This document shows, piece by piece, positions 34,005-41,151 of a DNA stretch of 53,276 nucleotides (positions are counted from its first letter, which is position 1; every line of letters begins with the position of its first letter). The DNA comes from an uncultured Acetatifactor sp. Its GTDB lineage: Bacteria; Bacillota; Clostridia; Lachnospirales; Lachnospiraceae. Under the pieces are notes generated by a model. The model ran no database searches, was not told where the DNA came from, and worked only from the letters and a program-made list of their open reading frames with translations. The stretch spans positions 1 to 53,276 of the forward strand of contig CAJUAP010000028.1 of the NCBI GenBank assembly GCA_910584435.1, in the 5' to 3' direction. A program made the translations under genes and the position numbers.

Positions 34005-35303
34005 CTATGCCTGCTTACGTTTGTTATTTACCAAGAAAGCATTTAACTTGTTGGCGGCTTCTGTGTTCTGCTCCTCGAATGAGTGAGCGTATATATCCAT
34101 TGTTGTAGAACTTTTCGCATGACCTAAAATCTTGCTTATATCAATGATATTCACTTCCAGATAATTCAGCAGAGTAGCACATGAATGCCGCAACCCATGC
34201 AAGGGGATTTCTGGTAACTGCTCTAACTGCTGTTTCTTTGCTTCTTCGGGGTTTTCCCTCACCCATTCGTTATACCGCCTTATATGGCGCTTATACGCTT
34301 GATACGAAGTGGAGCGCCCCATCAGCTTGCCATCGTCTTGTATAAACAGATTTCCGTCTCCTTGCCATGCTGTACCGAGACTGAACCGATATTGATTGTA
34401 CTCGCTTTTATACTGCTTCAATAAAGGTGTCAAATCAGCGGGAAATGTTACAGTACGGATTGACGTAGCTGTTTTCGGTTTCTTGATAACCGTTCCTTCC
34501 TCTCCCTTGCCGACCGACTTTGAAATACTGATTGTGTGATTCTCAAAATCAATATCGTTCCAGTGGAGGGCAAGCGTTTCGCCTTTTCGGAAACCGCAAT
34601 ATAACGATAGAGTGTAAAACACTTTCAACTGTAACGGTAGCTTTCTTGATTCCGTATAATCTGCCACAAGGTAAGGCTTGCCGGTATCGTCTATCCGTTC
34701 ATGCCCCCGGATAATCGTTTCAAACTCCATATCTAATGACCGTAGGAACATCAACGATTGTTCTGGAGTAAAATACTTCAATGTCGTTTCTTCGTCTTTA
34801 TTCTTTGCTACTTTTACATCTCTGCATGGATTAACCTGTATTATCTGCCACAAGACAGCAGTTCGGAACATTCCGCTTAAAACATTCTTCACTTTCTGAA
34901 TAGAACCGTTTGCGAGACTTCCGACCAATGACTTGTAAAACGCTTCAATCACTGGCGGTTTTATCTTTGCTACTTTATAATGCCCCAAAGCCGGCACAAT
35001 CTTGTTATTAACGATATGCACATATGCTTCATATGTAGAATACTCTAAATCGTCTTTTCGGGATTCTAACCACTTCTTGGCGAAATCTTCAAAGGTCATT
35101 TTATCCCCCTCATAGCTTTCACCATTTCTTAATTTATACTCTGTTTCCATAGCGTACTTTTGTGCTTCTTTTTCTTGTTGCTTTGGAGTAGCATCTTGAT
35201 TAGGATAATATATTTCTACTTTAGGTTTCTGCCCCTTTATTGTAAATTGTATTCTGTAGGCGACCTTGCCACTCTTTTTTACATCTCTCTTTAAGGATGC
35301 CAT
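34005..35303 (-). CDS. int: Tyrosine integrase
   Basis: A 432-residue site-specific recombinase that should catalyse integration into and excision from tRNA-Thr. The N-terminal arm-binding domain (VAYRIQFTIKGQKPKVEIYY), a SAM-like core-binding domain (FEDFAKKWLESR, residues 71-160) and the catalytic domain are all present. Catalytic residues visible are Arg239 (CGFRKGETLALHW), His369 and Arg372 (HGLRH), His395 (LGHAKSSTTMDIY) and Tyr405. The ATG abuts the stop of the resolvase gene (TAGATG) with AAAGAGG upstream, so translation is probably coupled. Intact. Confidence 0.95.
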   Translation of the reverse strand: MASLKRDVKKSGKVAYRIQFTIKGQKPKVEIYYPNQDATPKQQEKEAQKYAMETEYKLRNGESYEGDKMTFEDFAKKWLESRKDDLEYSTYEAYVHIVNNKIVPALGHYKVAKIKPPVIEAFYKSLVGSLANGSIQKVKNVLSGMFRTAVLWQIIQVNPCRDVKVAKNKDEETTLKYFTPEQSLMFLRSLDMEFETIIRGHERIDDTGKPYLVADYTESRKLPLQLKVFYTLSLYCGFRKGETLALHWNDIDFENHTISISKSVGKGEEGTVIKKPKTATSIRTVTFPADLTPLLKQYKSEYNQYRFSLGTAWQGDGNLFIQDDGKLMGRSTSYQAYKRHIRRYNEWVRENPEEAKKQQLEQLPEIPLHGLRHSCATLLNYLEVNIIDISKILGHAKSSTTMDIYAHSFEEQNTEAANKLNAFLVNNKRKQA

Positions 35304-35948
35304 CTAATCAACCTCTTTCTTTAACAATCCCTTGTACCGATAGAAAGTAGCCTTGTTCATCTGCAATTCTCTCATCAGTTCAAATGGTTTTTTTTCTCCA
35401 CGTTCCACCGCTTGATACCTCTTAGCAAATTCGTTTAGGGGCATTACACGAGGACGACCGTAATCGCTCCATTCCCCTCTTGCTTTCTTTGCTTCGATTC
35501 CCTCACGCTGTCGCTTTTCCTTCTTTTCCAATTCAGCCTGCGCCATACTTGCGTACAACTCAATCATCATATTGTTGATTGTTTCCAACATCATTTTTGC
35601 CATTGAATTTTCCATATCCTCAATCGGGAGTAGGGTAGTAGGTAATTCTAAAACCATGACACGAATATTATTGTCTTGATAGAACCGTAATTCGTTCAAC
35701 GTGGCTTTTTTATTTCTCCCCAGTCTGTCAAGCTCCGTTACAATTAGCGTATCGCCACTTTCGAGGATTTCTTCTTTTAACATCTGATAGCGGGGGCGGT
35801 TGAAATTCTTGCCCGTCTGCTGGTCTGTATATACTTTGCTTTTATACAACTCAATTTCATGCTCTGCACAATACTTTGTAATCTCTGCAATACCTCTATC
35901 AAGGTGTTGGTCTGTTGTGCTTGTCCTATGATAAGCAACTGTTTTCAT
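35304..35948 (-). CDS. Serine recombinase (resolvase/invertase)
   Basis: 214 residues. The catalytic domain starts MKTVAYHRTSTTDQHLDRG with Ser10, then GKNFNRPRYQMLKEEI, DTLIVTELDRLGRN and the long E helix. The C-terminal region (YGRPRVMPLNEFAKRY, FELMRELQMNKATFYRYKG) is a helix-turn-helix of Hin/resolvase type. It is a small recombinase, not a large serine integrase, so resolving multimers or inverting DNA is more likely than integration. AAAAGGAG is 8 nt before the ATG. Its stop touches the integrase start. Confidence 0.92.
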   Translation of the reverse strand: MKTVAYHRTSTTDQHLDRGIAEITKYCAEHEIELYKSKVYTDQQTGKNFNRPRYQMLKEEILESGDTLIVTELDRLGRNKKATLNELRFYQDNNIRVMVLELPTTLLPIEDMENSMAKMMLETINNMMIELYASMAQAELEKKEKRQREGIEAKKARGEWSDYGRPRVMPLNEFAKRYQAVERGEKKPFELMRELQMNKATFYRYKGLLKKEVD

Positions 35949-35976
35949 CTTGAAAGCTCCTTTTCTTATGTTCTCA

Positions 35977-36192
35977 TTACTCTTGGATATAGAATTCACA
36001 GCCACCGCCACACAATACGCTTTTGGGCTTGGTGTGGTTCGGAAACTGCTCACAGCTACTTGTATTACCGAAAATCACATCATCAGCCATACGCAATAGA
36101 CAATCTCTGCAAATCAAATCATTGTTTGTCGTTCTGATAATTGCCCGCTGTTCGCTTTCCAGTTTCCTTTTGTCTGCTTCACTCATTCTCAT
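35977..36192 (-). CDS. Small cysteine-rich protein
   Basis: 71 residues beginning MRMSEADKRKLESEQRAIIR. Two cysteine pairs (ICRDC and LCGGGC) with a lone Cys in SSCEQF suggest a zinc-binding fold. AGAGGG is 7 nt before the ATG at 36192. It lies between the resolvase and another small gene on the same strand. I do not recognise the family. Confidence 0.6.
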   Translation of the reverse strand: MRMSEADKRKLESEQRAIIRTTNNDLICRDCLLRMADDVIFGNTSSCEQFPNHTKPKSVLCGGGCEFYIQE

Positions 36193-36209
36193 TCGCAATC
36201 CCTCTAATC

Positions 36210-36437
36210 TTAGAATTCAACCTTGATGTAAGATACCCCGTCCAGACTATTCAAGCCGTTTTCAAAGATGTCATCAGTCATCATTACGAAATACAGAGCC
36301 GTAACTCTCTCTAACATCTTTTCTGTAAACATTTCGTAGGGGAACATCTTTTCTCTACCAAAGTCGGCGAACATACAACCATACCCCTTATTTTCCATGT
36401 CTTCGATTTTGCGTTCTAGCAACTCAACTCTTGACAT
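36210..36437 (-). CDS. Small element protein of unknown function
   Basis: 75 residues, starting MSRVELLERKIEDMENKGYG, then FADFGREKMFPYEMFTEKML and ending SYIKVEF. It is mixed helical and acidic with no membrane segment. A strong GGAGG precedes the ATG at 36437 by 9 nt. It is followed by the cysteine-rich gene 17 nt later. A gene-free stretch of 176 bp separates it from the HNH gene. Confidence 0.6.
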   Translation of the reverse strand: MSRVELLERKIEDMENKGYGCMFADFGREKMFPYEMFTEKMLERVTALYFVMMTDDIFENGLNSLDGVSYIKVEF

Positions 36438-36613
36438 ACTTGGCAACCTCCTTTTCCTAAAGACTATCGAACATTTGTTCTGTTCTTGATTATATCTTCT
36501 CCAATTAGTCTTAAAAAGTCAACAGCCAATTTCAAGAATCCTTAAAAATAATTTCGCAAAGATTTTAAGTCTTTTTTTGCCGTTGTCTGGACGGTCTTAC
36601 AAAGTACACTTTT

Positions 36614-37132
36614 TTAGCATACACTATCGGCATGTTCCCACCGATACCCTTTATACGCTTTCTTCCGACCATTACAGCAATCGGAGATACCGCTTTTATG
36701 AAATCCGTTCTCGTGAGCGTCCGCCATAGAATCCCACTTCTTAACGAGTACACCGTCAAGAGTGAATTGGAATACTGCCCGACCTCTTATTTTACGCCAT
36801 GTCCTCAAACTCTGGCTGATTCTCTGATTATGCGTACCGAAGTTTACATTCTGCCAGTGGGTCAGCAATTCAAGATTATCAAGCCGATTGTTGCTCTTGT
36901 CCTCGTCCTTATGGTTGACCTCATACCCTTTCGGAATGGAGCCGACAAAGGTTTCATATACCAAACGATGTACAAACGGATGGTTTGATTTTCCGTCTTT
37001 CTGCAATACAACTGTTTTATATCCGTCACCGTGGTCTGATATTGTTAATAGCCGTTTGGACTTCATGCTATATACTTGCCCCTCGTCCGATACCATATAA
37101 TCTGGATACCCTTTAATATCTCTCCATTCCAT
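36614..37132 (-). CDS. NUMOD4/HNH homing-type endonuclease
   Basis: 172 residues. NUMOD4 motif at the start (EWRDIKGYPDYMVSDEGQVY), an HNH core with HPFVHRLVYETFVG and EVNHKDEDKSNNRLDNLELLT, then a NUMOD1/IENR1-like DNA-binding region (GISDCCNGRKKAYKGYRWEH). This is the freestanding homing-endonuclease arrangement found in phages and their satellites. AAAGGA lies 8 nt before the ATG. It may be an independent selfish gene in the element rather than part of its machinery. Confidence 0.92.
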   Translation of the reverse strand: MEWRDIKGYPDYMVSDEGQVYSMKSKRLLTISDHGDGYKTVVLQKDGKSNHPFVHRLVYETFVGSIPKGYEVNHKDEDKSNNRLDNLELLTHWQNVNFGTHNQRISQSLRTWRKIRGRAVFQFTLDGVLVKKWDSMADAHENGFHKSGISDCCNGRKKAYKGYRWEHADSVC

Positions 37133-37146
37133 TATCCCAATCCTTT

Positions 37147-37407
37147 CTACTGCTCAATACCGTTCAGATAGTCGCAGAACCTATCATAATTGATAAGGTA
37201 TTTCTTCCCGGCTCTAACATGAACGATTTTATTCTCCAAACACAGATTTCTAAGGTGCATATAGGAGAAACCCGTCAGCTCCACCATTTCCTTGATTGAC
37301 TTCATTACTGGAAGTTTCTGCAACTCTGCATTGTTTGTTGTCTGCCTGCTATTATCGCCCTCGATTACTCTAAGATTATTCTTAACCGCTGTATTTGTAT
37401 TTTTCAT
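37147..37407 (-). CDS. xis: Excisionase-like helix-turn-helix protein
   Basis: 86 residues. After a polar N-terminus, LPVMKSIKEMVELTGFSYMH followed by LRNLCLENKIVHVRAGKKYLINYDRF is the MerR/Xis-type winged helix of small excisionase or DNA-binding proteins. It would bias the integrase toward excision; a repressor role is also possible. GGGAG is 8 nt before the ATG. It is transcribed towards the integrase, with the HNH gene in between. Confidence 0.7.
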   Translation of the reverse strand: MKNTNTAVKNNLRVIEGDNSRQTTNNAELQKLPVMKSIKEMVELTGFSYMHLRNLCLENKIVHVRAGKKYLINYDRFCDYLNGIEQ

Positions 37408-37576
37408 TTTGATTGCTCCCTTTCATGGAATAGGGACACAATACAAATTCTACTGAAATATTGTACCGCTGTCCGTTTGCTGTTATTTCCAACTCGGACA
37501 CTACGGACTAACTTAGTAACCGTCTTTATTATCTTCTCAATTTAATTTTTGCCTATCTGTGGTACTCATATTATTT

Positions 37577-38293
37577 TTATCCGTGCATTCTCATTACTCC
37601 GGCAACATCATCACTGCCCCAGAAAGAAGGACGTGTAACATTGGCAGCATTAGCTTCATCTTCACGAACCGACATCATAAAGCTGTCAACTCTTTTATTC
37701 AGCCTACGAAGCCTTGCTCCTTGATGATACAACGCTACACACTGCTTTCCATACTCCGCTTGTGTTTTTTCCATAAGTCTCTCGAAGGCTTTCTGTGCGT
37801 CTGATTTTGAACAGTCAAGCGCTTTCGCCTTCTGACGTTCATTTACCATATCCGCATAAACAGGATATTGAATCAATGCCAGAACCGCTTTACACCCAAC
37901 AACACCAGATTTTATAGCATTATTTATCGCTGTGTCGATAACATAGGCATTCGCTTTGTTATTCACCTTTGGCAGACTCCCCATTAACTGAAAAATCATT
38001 GTCTGAACTGCGCCCGTATCATCTTTTTCGCCGGAGAAGTCGTACCGCTCGTTTTTCGCTTTATTCAGCTTTTCATTTTTCTTCTCATAAGCTATGGCAT
38101 TATCGCTTAACATCTGATTAAACTTCTCGACATACTTGTCAACAATCCGCTTTACACTGATTCTATCAACGTCCTTGCACTCTGCATAGAAGTCCTTAAC
38201 ATCATAAAACAACTCGCTTATGTTCTCAACTGTTGCCTTTTCGATTCTGTTAAACAGCGAATTGTGTCGCTGAACCAAATTCAAATTTGCCAT
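37577..38293 (-). CDS. Element protein of unknown function
   Basis: 238 residues, starting MANLNLVQRHNSLFNRIEKA. Predicted mostly helical and highly charged, with LFYDVKDFYAECKDVDRI, AIAYEKKNEKLNKAKNERYD, and a C-terminal region ending in SFWGSDDVAGVMRMHG. No enzyme motif, cysteine cluster or membrane segment. The ATG at 38293 has GGGAGG 9 nt upstream and starts 4 nt after the stop of the GNPxGRP gene, so the two are probably translated together and may act together. Confidence 0.65.
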   Translation of the reverse strand: MANLNLVQRHNSLFNRIEKATVENISELFYDVKDFYAECKDVDRISVKRIVDKYVEKFNQMLSDNAIAYEKKNEKLNKAKNERYDFSGEKDDTGAVQTMIFQLMGSLPKVNNKANAYVIDTAINNAIKSGVVGCKAVLALIQYPVYADMVNERQKAKALDCSKSDAQKAFERLMEKTQAEYGKQCVALYHQGARLRRLNKRVDSFMMSVREDEANAANVTRPSFWGSDDVAGVMRMHG

Positions 38294-38297
38294 TGTT

Positions 38298-38645
38298 TTA
38301 TTCCTCCCAATCTTCGTCGGGGTCTTCTTCGCCCCAGTCCTCGTCTTTGTTGTCCTCGTCCTCTTTATGGTATGGCATGACCCTAATGATAACAGGCTCA
38401 ATATTTTCCATGCTCTCTGAAGAAAGGAACACCGCATTGTTACCATACGCTTTGTCCAATATATATTTGCAAGCGTTGAATCTATCCTTACTGCATTTAC
38501 TGTTAGCTATCTCAACAATGCTCCGCAAGGCGGGAACAGTAGCAGAACGGAGTAGATTCTTGAATTCTTCCCTCTGTTCCTTTTCGTCATCATTCATTTT
38601 CGGTCTGCCCTTTGGATTTCCCGATACACCCTTTTGGAACGCCAT
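38298..38645 (-). CDS. GNPxGRP-motif protein, small-terminase-like (DUF5681-like)
   Basis: 115 residues. The N-terminus FQKGVSGNPKGRPK is the hallmark of DUF5681-type proteins, often encoded beside phage terminase genes and thought to bind DNA through the GRP motif. A helical middle (ALRSIVEIANSKCSKDRFNA) is followed by an acidic tail (EDEDNKDEDWGEEDPDEDWEE). AGGGTGG precedes the ATG. No large terminase is present, as in satellites that borrow a helper's. The packaging role is inference. Confidence 0.65.
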   Translation of the reverse strand: MAFQKGVSGNPKGRPKMNDDEKEQREEFKNLLRSATVPALRSIVEIANSKCSKDRFNACKYILDKAYGNNAVFLSSESMENIEPVIIRVMPYHKEDEDNKDEDWGEEDPDEDWEE

Positions 38646-38662
38646 TACTAATCACCACCCTA

Positions 38663-38866
38663 CTACACATGAATATTTACTGTCTTTATGCCCGGGTGCC
38701 ACCGCTTTATAAACTGACGTTTCACACCCTCGTCCAACATCTCTTTTAATATCTCCGTTTTGTTTTCTATATCCGCAGACAACGAAGCAATAACCATATT
38801 GTATGCTTCAAATCCGTTTCTTGGAGTTTCGGTCAATCCTACATCAGTATCTAATCTTTCAACCAT
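38663..38866 (-). CDS. Small element protein of unknown function
   Basis: 67 residues from an ATG with AAGGAG 9 nt upstream, starting MVERLDTDVGLTETPRNGFE and ending RWHPGIKTVNIHV. A longer form from 38914 (83 residues, MKNKELTVCC) has a closer AGAGG site and is possible. No motif is recognised. It is followed 17 nt later by the GNPxGRP gene. Confidence 0.55.
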   Translation of the reverse strand: MVERLDTDVGLTETPRNGFEAYNMVIASLSADIENKTEILKEMLDEGVKRQFIKRWHPGIKTVNIHV

Positions 38867-39087
38867 TACATCACACTCCTTATAACAACACACTGTTAAT
38901 TCCTTGTTCTTCATTCTTCCTCTATTCCAACTTATGGAATGAAACTCAAATTGCAAAACTTCGACAATCGTATCATTAATACCTACTTACACCGCTATAA
39001 ACCCTATGCAACCTATCATTTGTCAAATTGTCTATTTCCTCTAAAACCATTGAAAAAGTGACCGTAATAGTCAGATTTTTGAACCCT

Positions 39088-40137
39088 TTAGCCTGCCGCC
39101 GTATGGAATGCTTTAAGCGTCTTCAAAACATCTTCGGGCAAACCCAATTCCTTTTTTCGATATTTGTATATTATCTCGTCTGTATGGTCTTTAGTCGTGG
39201 GGTCACTTGGATTTTCTATTCGGTCACTGTACCACTTATGTAATGCCCGTCTCAAACACTCCAAATCAACTATGATTTCTTTGTAACGCATAACAGTGTC
39301 AGATATTTCTTTGCCGCTATCACTCCAAGTAAGGCTCTCATGCAATGTTGTTACACAGTTATTCAAATATGGCTCAACATGCTGTTTAATGATTTCTTCC
39401 TCTAATACTCGCTTATACTCACGACACAATATGTCAAGCGATTCCTCGGATAACACATTTTCTATTGTCCTTCCATGTTCTCCGAATAGAGCATTAAGTG
39501 TTTTGTCTATAAATGCAATTTCCAGTCTAAATATATTATTTTCAAGAGGAATTTCTTGTCTTTCAAAATCGGCAGATTTATCATACAGTTTCAGGACGTA
39601 ATAATGGTCACGCCCATATCCACCAGCACCCGTATTTTCCTTTTCACATTTAGAACCTTTCTTACGTTTCCGATACACCGTTGTTTCGTCATATACCATA
39701 TCAAATAAGTGCGTCATGTCTGATGGTGTTGCCTTACCCACACACGGCAACGTTATGTTAATCTCAATTCGAGTTATCCTTAGCTTACTAATGCGTTCAT
39801 CTGAATACGTTTCTTTCAACTGCTCTTGTAGACTTGCTTTGAGATACTCCAATACATCATTTCTAATCATTTCTAATTTGATGCTTTCAACAATACCTAA
39901 AGGCTTTCTGTTATCTGCATGTATAAAATGAGTAGGATTAACGCGTCCACTTATCATACCTCCATTACCTTTAATTTCTACAATAGACTTAGGCTTCTTT
40001 GCGGTGTTTGATTTCGTTTTCTCAAAAGCCAAATCCTTTATACCGTCAAGACCTATTTTGTACTCAAAGTTTATGCAATCAAAACCGCTTTGACATCTTT
40101 TCCGATTCAATCTAACCTTTGTAGCAGTAGTAGCCAT
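39088..40137 (-). CDS. Putative replication initiator (phage/plasmid CRI-like)
   Basis: 349 residues. The sequence RITRIEINITLPCVG, YYVLKLYDKSADFERQE and NIFRLEIAFIDKTLNALFG resembles the order of motifs in Phage_CRI (gene II/X) rolling-circle initiators of filamentous phages: a DxN-like strand, the YDK strand and a RxE strand. No conserved nucleophilic Tyr pair is pinned down by eye. If right, the element can replicate as a circle. GGGAGG is about 11 nt upstream of the ATG. It is the first gene of the element's minus-strand array and lies behind a promoter and attenuator. Confidence 0.55.
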   Translation of the reverse strand: MATTATKVRLNRKRCQSGFDCINFEYKIGLDGIKDLAFEKTKSNTAKKPKSIVEIKGNGGMISGRVNPTHFIHADNRKPLGIVESIKLEMIRNDVLEYLKASLQEQLKETYSDERISKLRITRIEINITLPCVGKATPSDMTHLFDMVYDETTVYRKRKKGSKCEKENTGAGGYGRDHYYVLKLYDKSADFERQEIPLENNIFRLEIAFIDKTLNALFGEHGRTIENVLSEESLDILCREYKRVLEEEIIKQHVEPYLNNCVTTLHESLTWSDSGKEISDTVMRYKEIIVDLECLRRALHKWYSDRIENPSDPTTKDHTDEIIYKYRKKELGLPEDVLKTLKAFHTAAG

Positions 40138-40175
40138 AACTTGTTTCCCTCCTTTCCCGAATTATTCTTAAACGC

Positions 40176-40261
40176 AAAAAAGAGCAGTCTTGTCTTCTCG
40201 ACAAACTCTGCTCGTCATCAGCACTCGTTATTAAATTCTAAAATACTTTCTGCTCTTTTTT
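40176..40261 (-). promoter_or_regulatory. Attenuator in the rep leader
   Basis: On the minus strand GAGCAG-ag-TTGTC pairs with GACAA-ga-CTGCTC (40213-40182) and is followed by TTTTTT, an intrinsic terminator 40 nt before rep. An earlier copy AAAAAAGAGCAG (40261-40250) at the 5' end of the leader is complementary to the same CTGCTCTTTTTT and could form a competing structure. This is the layout of transcriptional attenuation known from plasmid rep genes. Confidence 0.65.
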
Positions 40262-40273
40262 CTACTTTCTGAT

Positions 40274-40302
40274 ATTATACCCAATATTTTTGTATTAGGC
40301 AA
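40274..40302 (-). promoter_or_regulatory. Promoter of the rep-like gene
   Basis: TTGCCT (40302-40297) and TATAAT (40279-40274) with a 17-bp spacer. Start near 40267 puts the competing GAGCAG at the very 5' end of the RNA. The stretch 40303-40548 upstream holds no gene. Confidence 0.75.
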
Positions 40303-40548
40303 CATGTTTTTCAAATATTTTTTGGATTTTTTTCTTGTTTTATTTCCCTTTGTTTTTCTTGTATGAAACCATTCCCGGCTCTGACCTTGTAGAATCGATT
40401 TTAAGGCGGTTCTAATTTCATTCTGGGGAAATCTCGCAGAATGGATATTAAAAAGGAATTTGCACGCTTTCCGGAGGGGAGAACCGCATATAAATATAAA
40501 TGGCTGATTTATAGGCTTTTCGGTGGATTGTAACCCGTTTTACATGAT

Positions 40549-40568
40549 GCTAACAAAACTCTAACAAA
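40549..40568 (+). promoter_or_regulatory. Right integrase arm-type repeats
   Basis: GCTAACAAA (40549-40557) and TCTAACAAA (40560-40568), period 11. Further single copies of TCTAACAAA lie at 40781-40789 and 40854-40862 inside the 73-bp units. The set mirrors the left end. Confidence 0.6.
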
Positions 40569-40651
40569 TTCCATATTACAGACTGTTTCACAAGTCCAAA
40601 ACTGAATAGAAAAGAAGTAGGTTATCCGTTCCGATTATTCATTAATAAAAC

Positions 40652-40688
40652 AAAGACCTTTCGAAGCTTTATACCTCGAAAAGCCTTT
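40652..40688 (-). terminator. Terminator of the intact tRNA-Thr
   Basis: Minus strand AAAGGCTTTTCGAGG pairs with CTTCGAAAGGTCTTT, followed by GTTTTATT. Homologous to the terminator behind the split host tRNA at 32741-32784. Confidence 0.75.
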
Positions 40689-40704
40689 ATTTTCGGTGTT
40701 TTAA

Positions 40705-40777
40705 AGCTGATGACGGGAATCGAACCCGTGACCTCCGCACTACCAATGCGACGCACTACCGACTGTGCTACATCAGC
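40705..40777 (-). tRNA. tRNA-Thr (anticodon GGT)
   Basis: Complete cloverleaf of 72 nt plus discriminator. Acceptor GCTGATG/CATCAGC, D-stem GCAC/GTGC with AGTCGGTA loop, anticodon stem TCGCA/TGCGG with loop TTGGTAG (anticodon GGT), T-arm ACGGG TTCGATT CCCGT. CCA is not encoded. It differs from the split host tRNA in acceptor and D-stem pairs, so it is a separate gene, probably brought in or kept by the element to replace the lost function. It has no promoter of its own and must be read from 40958-40986. Confidence 0.95.
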
Positions 40778-40886
40778 TTATCTAACAAATAATTGAACTG
40801 CTGTGAATCTCCCTACCAATGCGACGCACTACCGACTGTGCTACATCAGCTTATCTAACAAATAATTGAACTGCTGTGAATCTCCC
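40741..40886 (-). repeat. Two 73-bp tandem units with tRNA 5' halves
   Basis: 40741-40813 and 40814-40886 are the same 73 bp: the 5' half of the intact tRNA (up to the anticodon loop) plus a 36-bp spacer containing TCTAACAAATAATTG and CTGCTGTGAATCTCC. Each unit starts at the attachment core TACCAAT. The first overlaps the intact tRNA's own 5' half; the second is an orphan half. Units bounded by the integrase core could arise by repeated site-specific recombination or by slippage. Confidence 0.9.
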
Positions 40887-40923
40887 TACCAATGCGACGC
40901 TCTACCGACTGAGCCACAGCAGC
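40886..40923 (-). pseudogene. 5' half of the interrupted tRNA-Thr(GGT)
   Basis: Minus strand GCTGCTG acceptor, D-arm GCTC/GAGC, anticodon stem and loop up to ATTGGTAG. Beyond that the sequence is element spacer instead of the anticodon 3' strand. Joined at ATTGGTAG to 32802-32843 it restores a 72-nt tRNA with all stems paired. It still sits directly behind the consensus tRNA promoter. Confidence 0.92.
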
Positions 40924-40957
40924 ATCAAGTGTATGTTTCTCACAACCACCGTCAATT

Positions 40958-40986
40958 ATTATAACAAGCTGCTTGTGTTTTGTCAA
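40958..40986 (-). promoter_or_regulatory. Consensus promoter of the tRNA-Thr locus
   Basis: TTGACA (40986-40981) and TATAAT (40963-40958), spacer 17 bp, both hexamers perfect. Transcription begins about 15 nt before the 5' half and must pass the orphan halves to reach the intact tRNA at 40777. Confidence 0.92.
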
Positions 40987-41029
40987 CACCAAATCGAAAT
41001 TTTTTCGAAAGCATTTTTTCCGAAAGTCC

Positions 41030-41061
41030 GTAACAGTTCAGTGACCCGTCTGAACTGTTAC
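41030..41061 (+). repeat. 32-bp intergenic palindromic repeat, copy B
   Basis: Perfect 12-bp arms GTAACAGTTCAG and CTGAACTGTTAC around loop TGACCCGT, between the tRNA locus and the GH78 gene. It may also end transcription of the glycosidase operon. Confidence 0.8.
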
Positions 41062-41151
41062 GAAAGACCTGAAAGGGCCGGCCAGCCCAGCGGCCTGTCT
41101 TCCGTCAATGCCTGGCAGCAAAAACGGCTTCCAATCCAATACATCCCCATG

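Larger units (their letters stand above)
32836..40893. mobile_element. 8-kb integrative element in tRNA-Thr
   Basis: Bounded by the direct repeat CTACCAAT (32836-32843 and 40886-40893), the anticodon loop of tRNA-Thr(GGT). Contents on the minus strand: replication-initiator-like protein, small proteins, GNPxGRP protein, excisionase-like protein, HNH endonuclease, serine resolvase, tyrosine integrase and a membrane-anchored protein; on the plus strand a ribbon-helix-helix protein. Base composition is visibly more AT-rich than the flanks. No capsid, portal, large terminase, relaxase or type IV secretion gene is visible, so it is satellite-like or plasmid-like and probably needs a helper to move between cells. 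Confidence 0.9.

Noticed and set aside
40741..40886. CRISPR-like repeat
   Set aside because: The 73-bp units are tRNA halves with identical spacers, not repeats with variable spacers.
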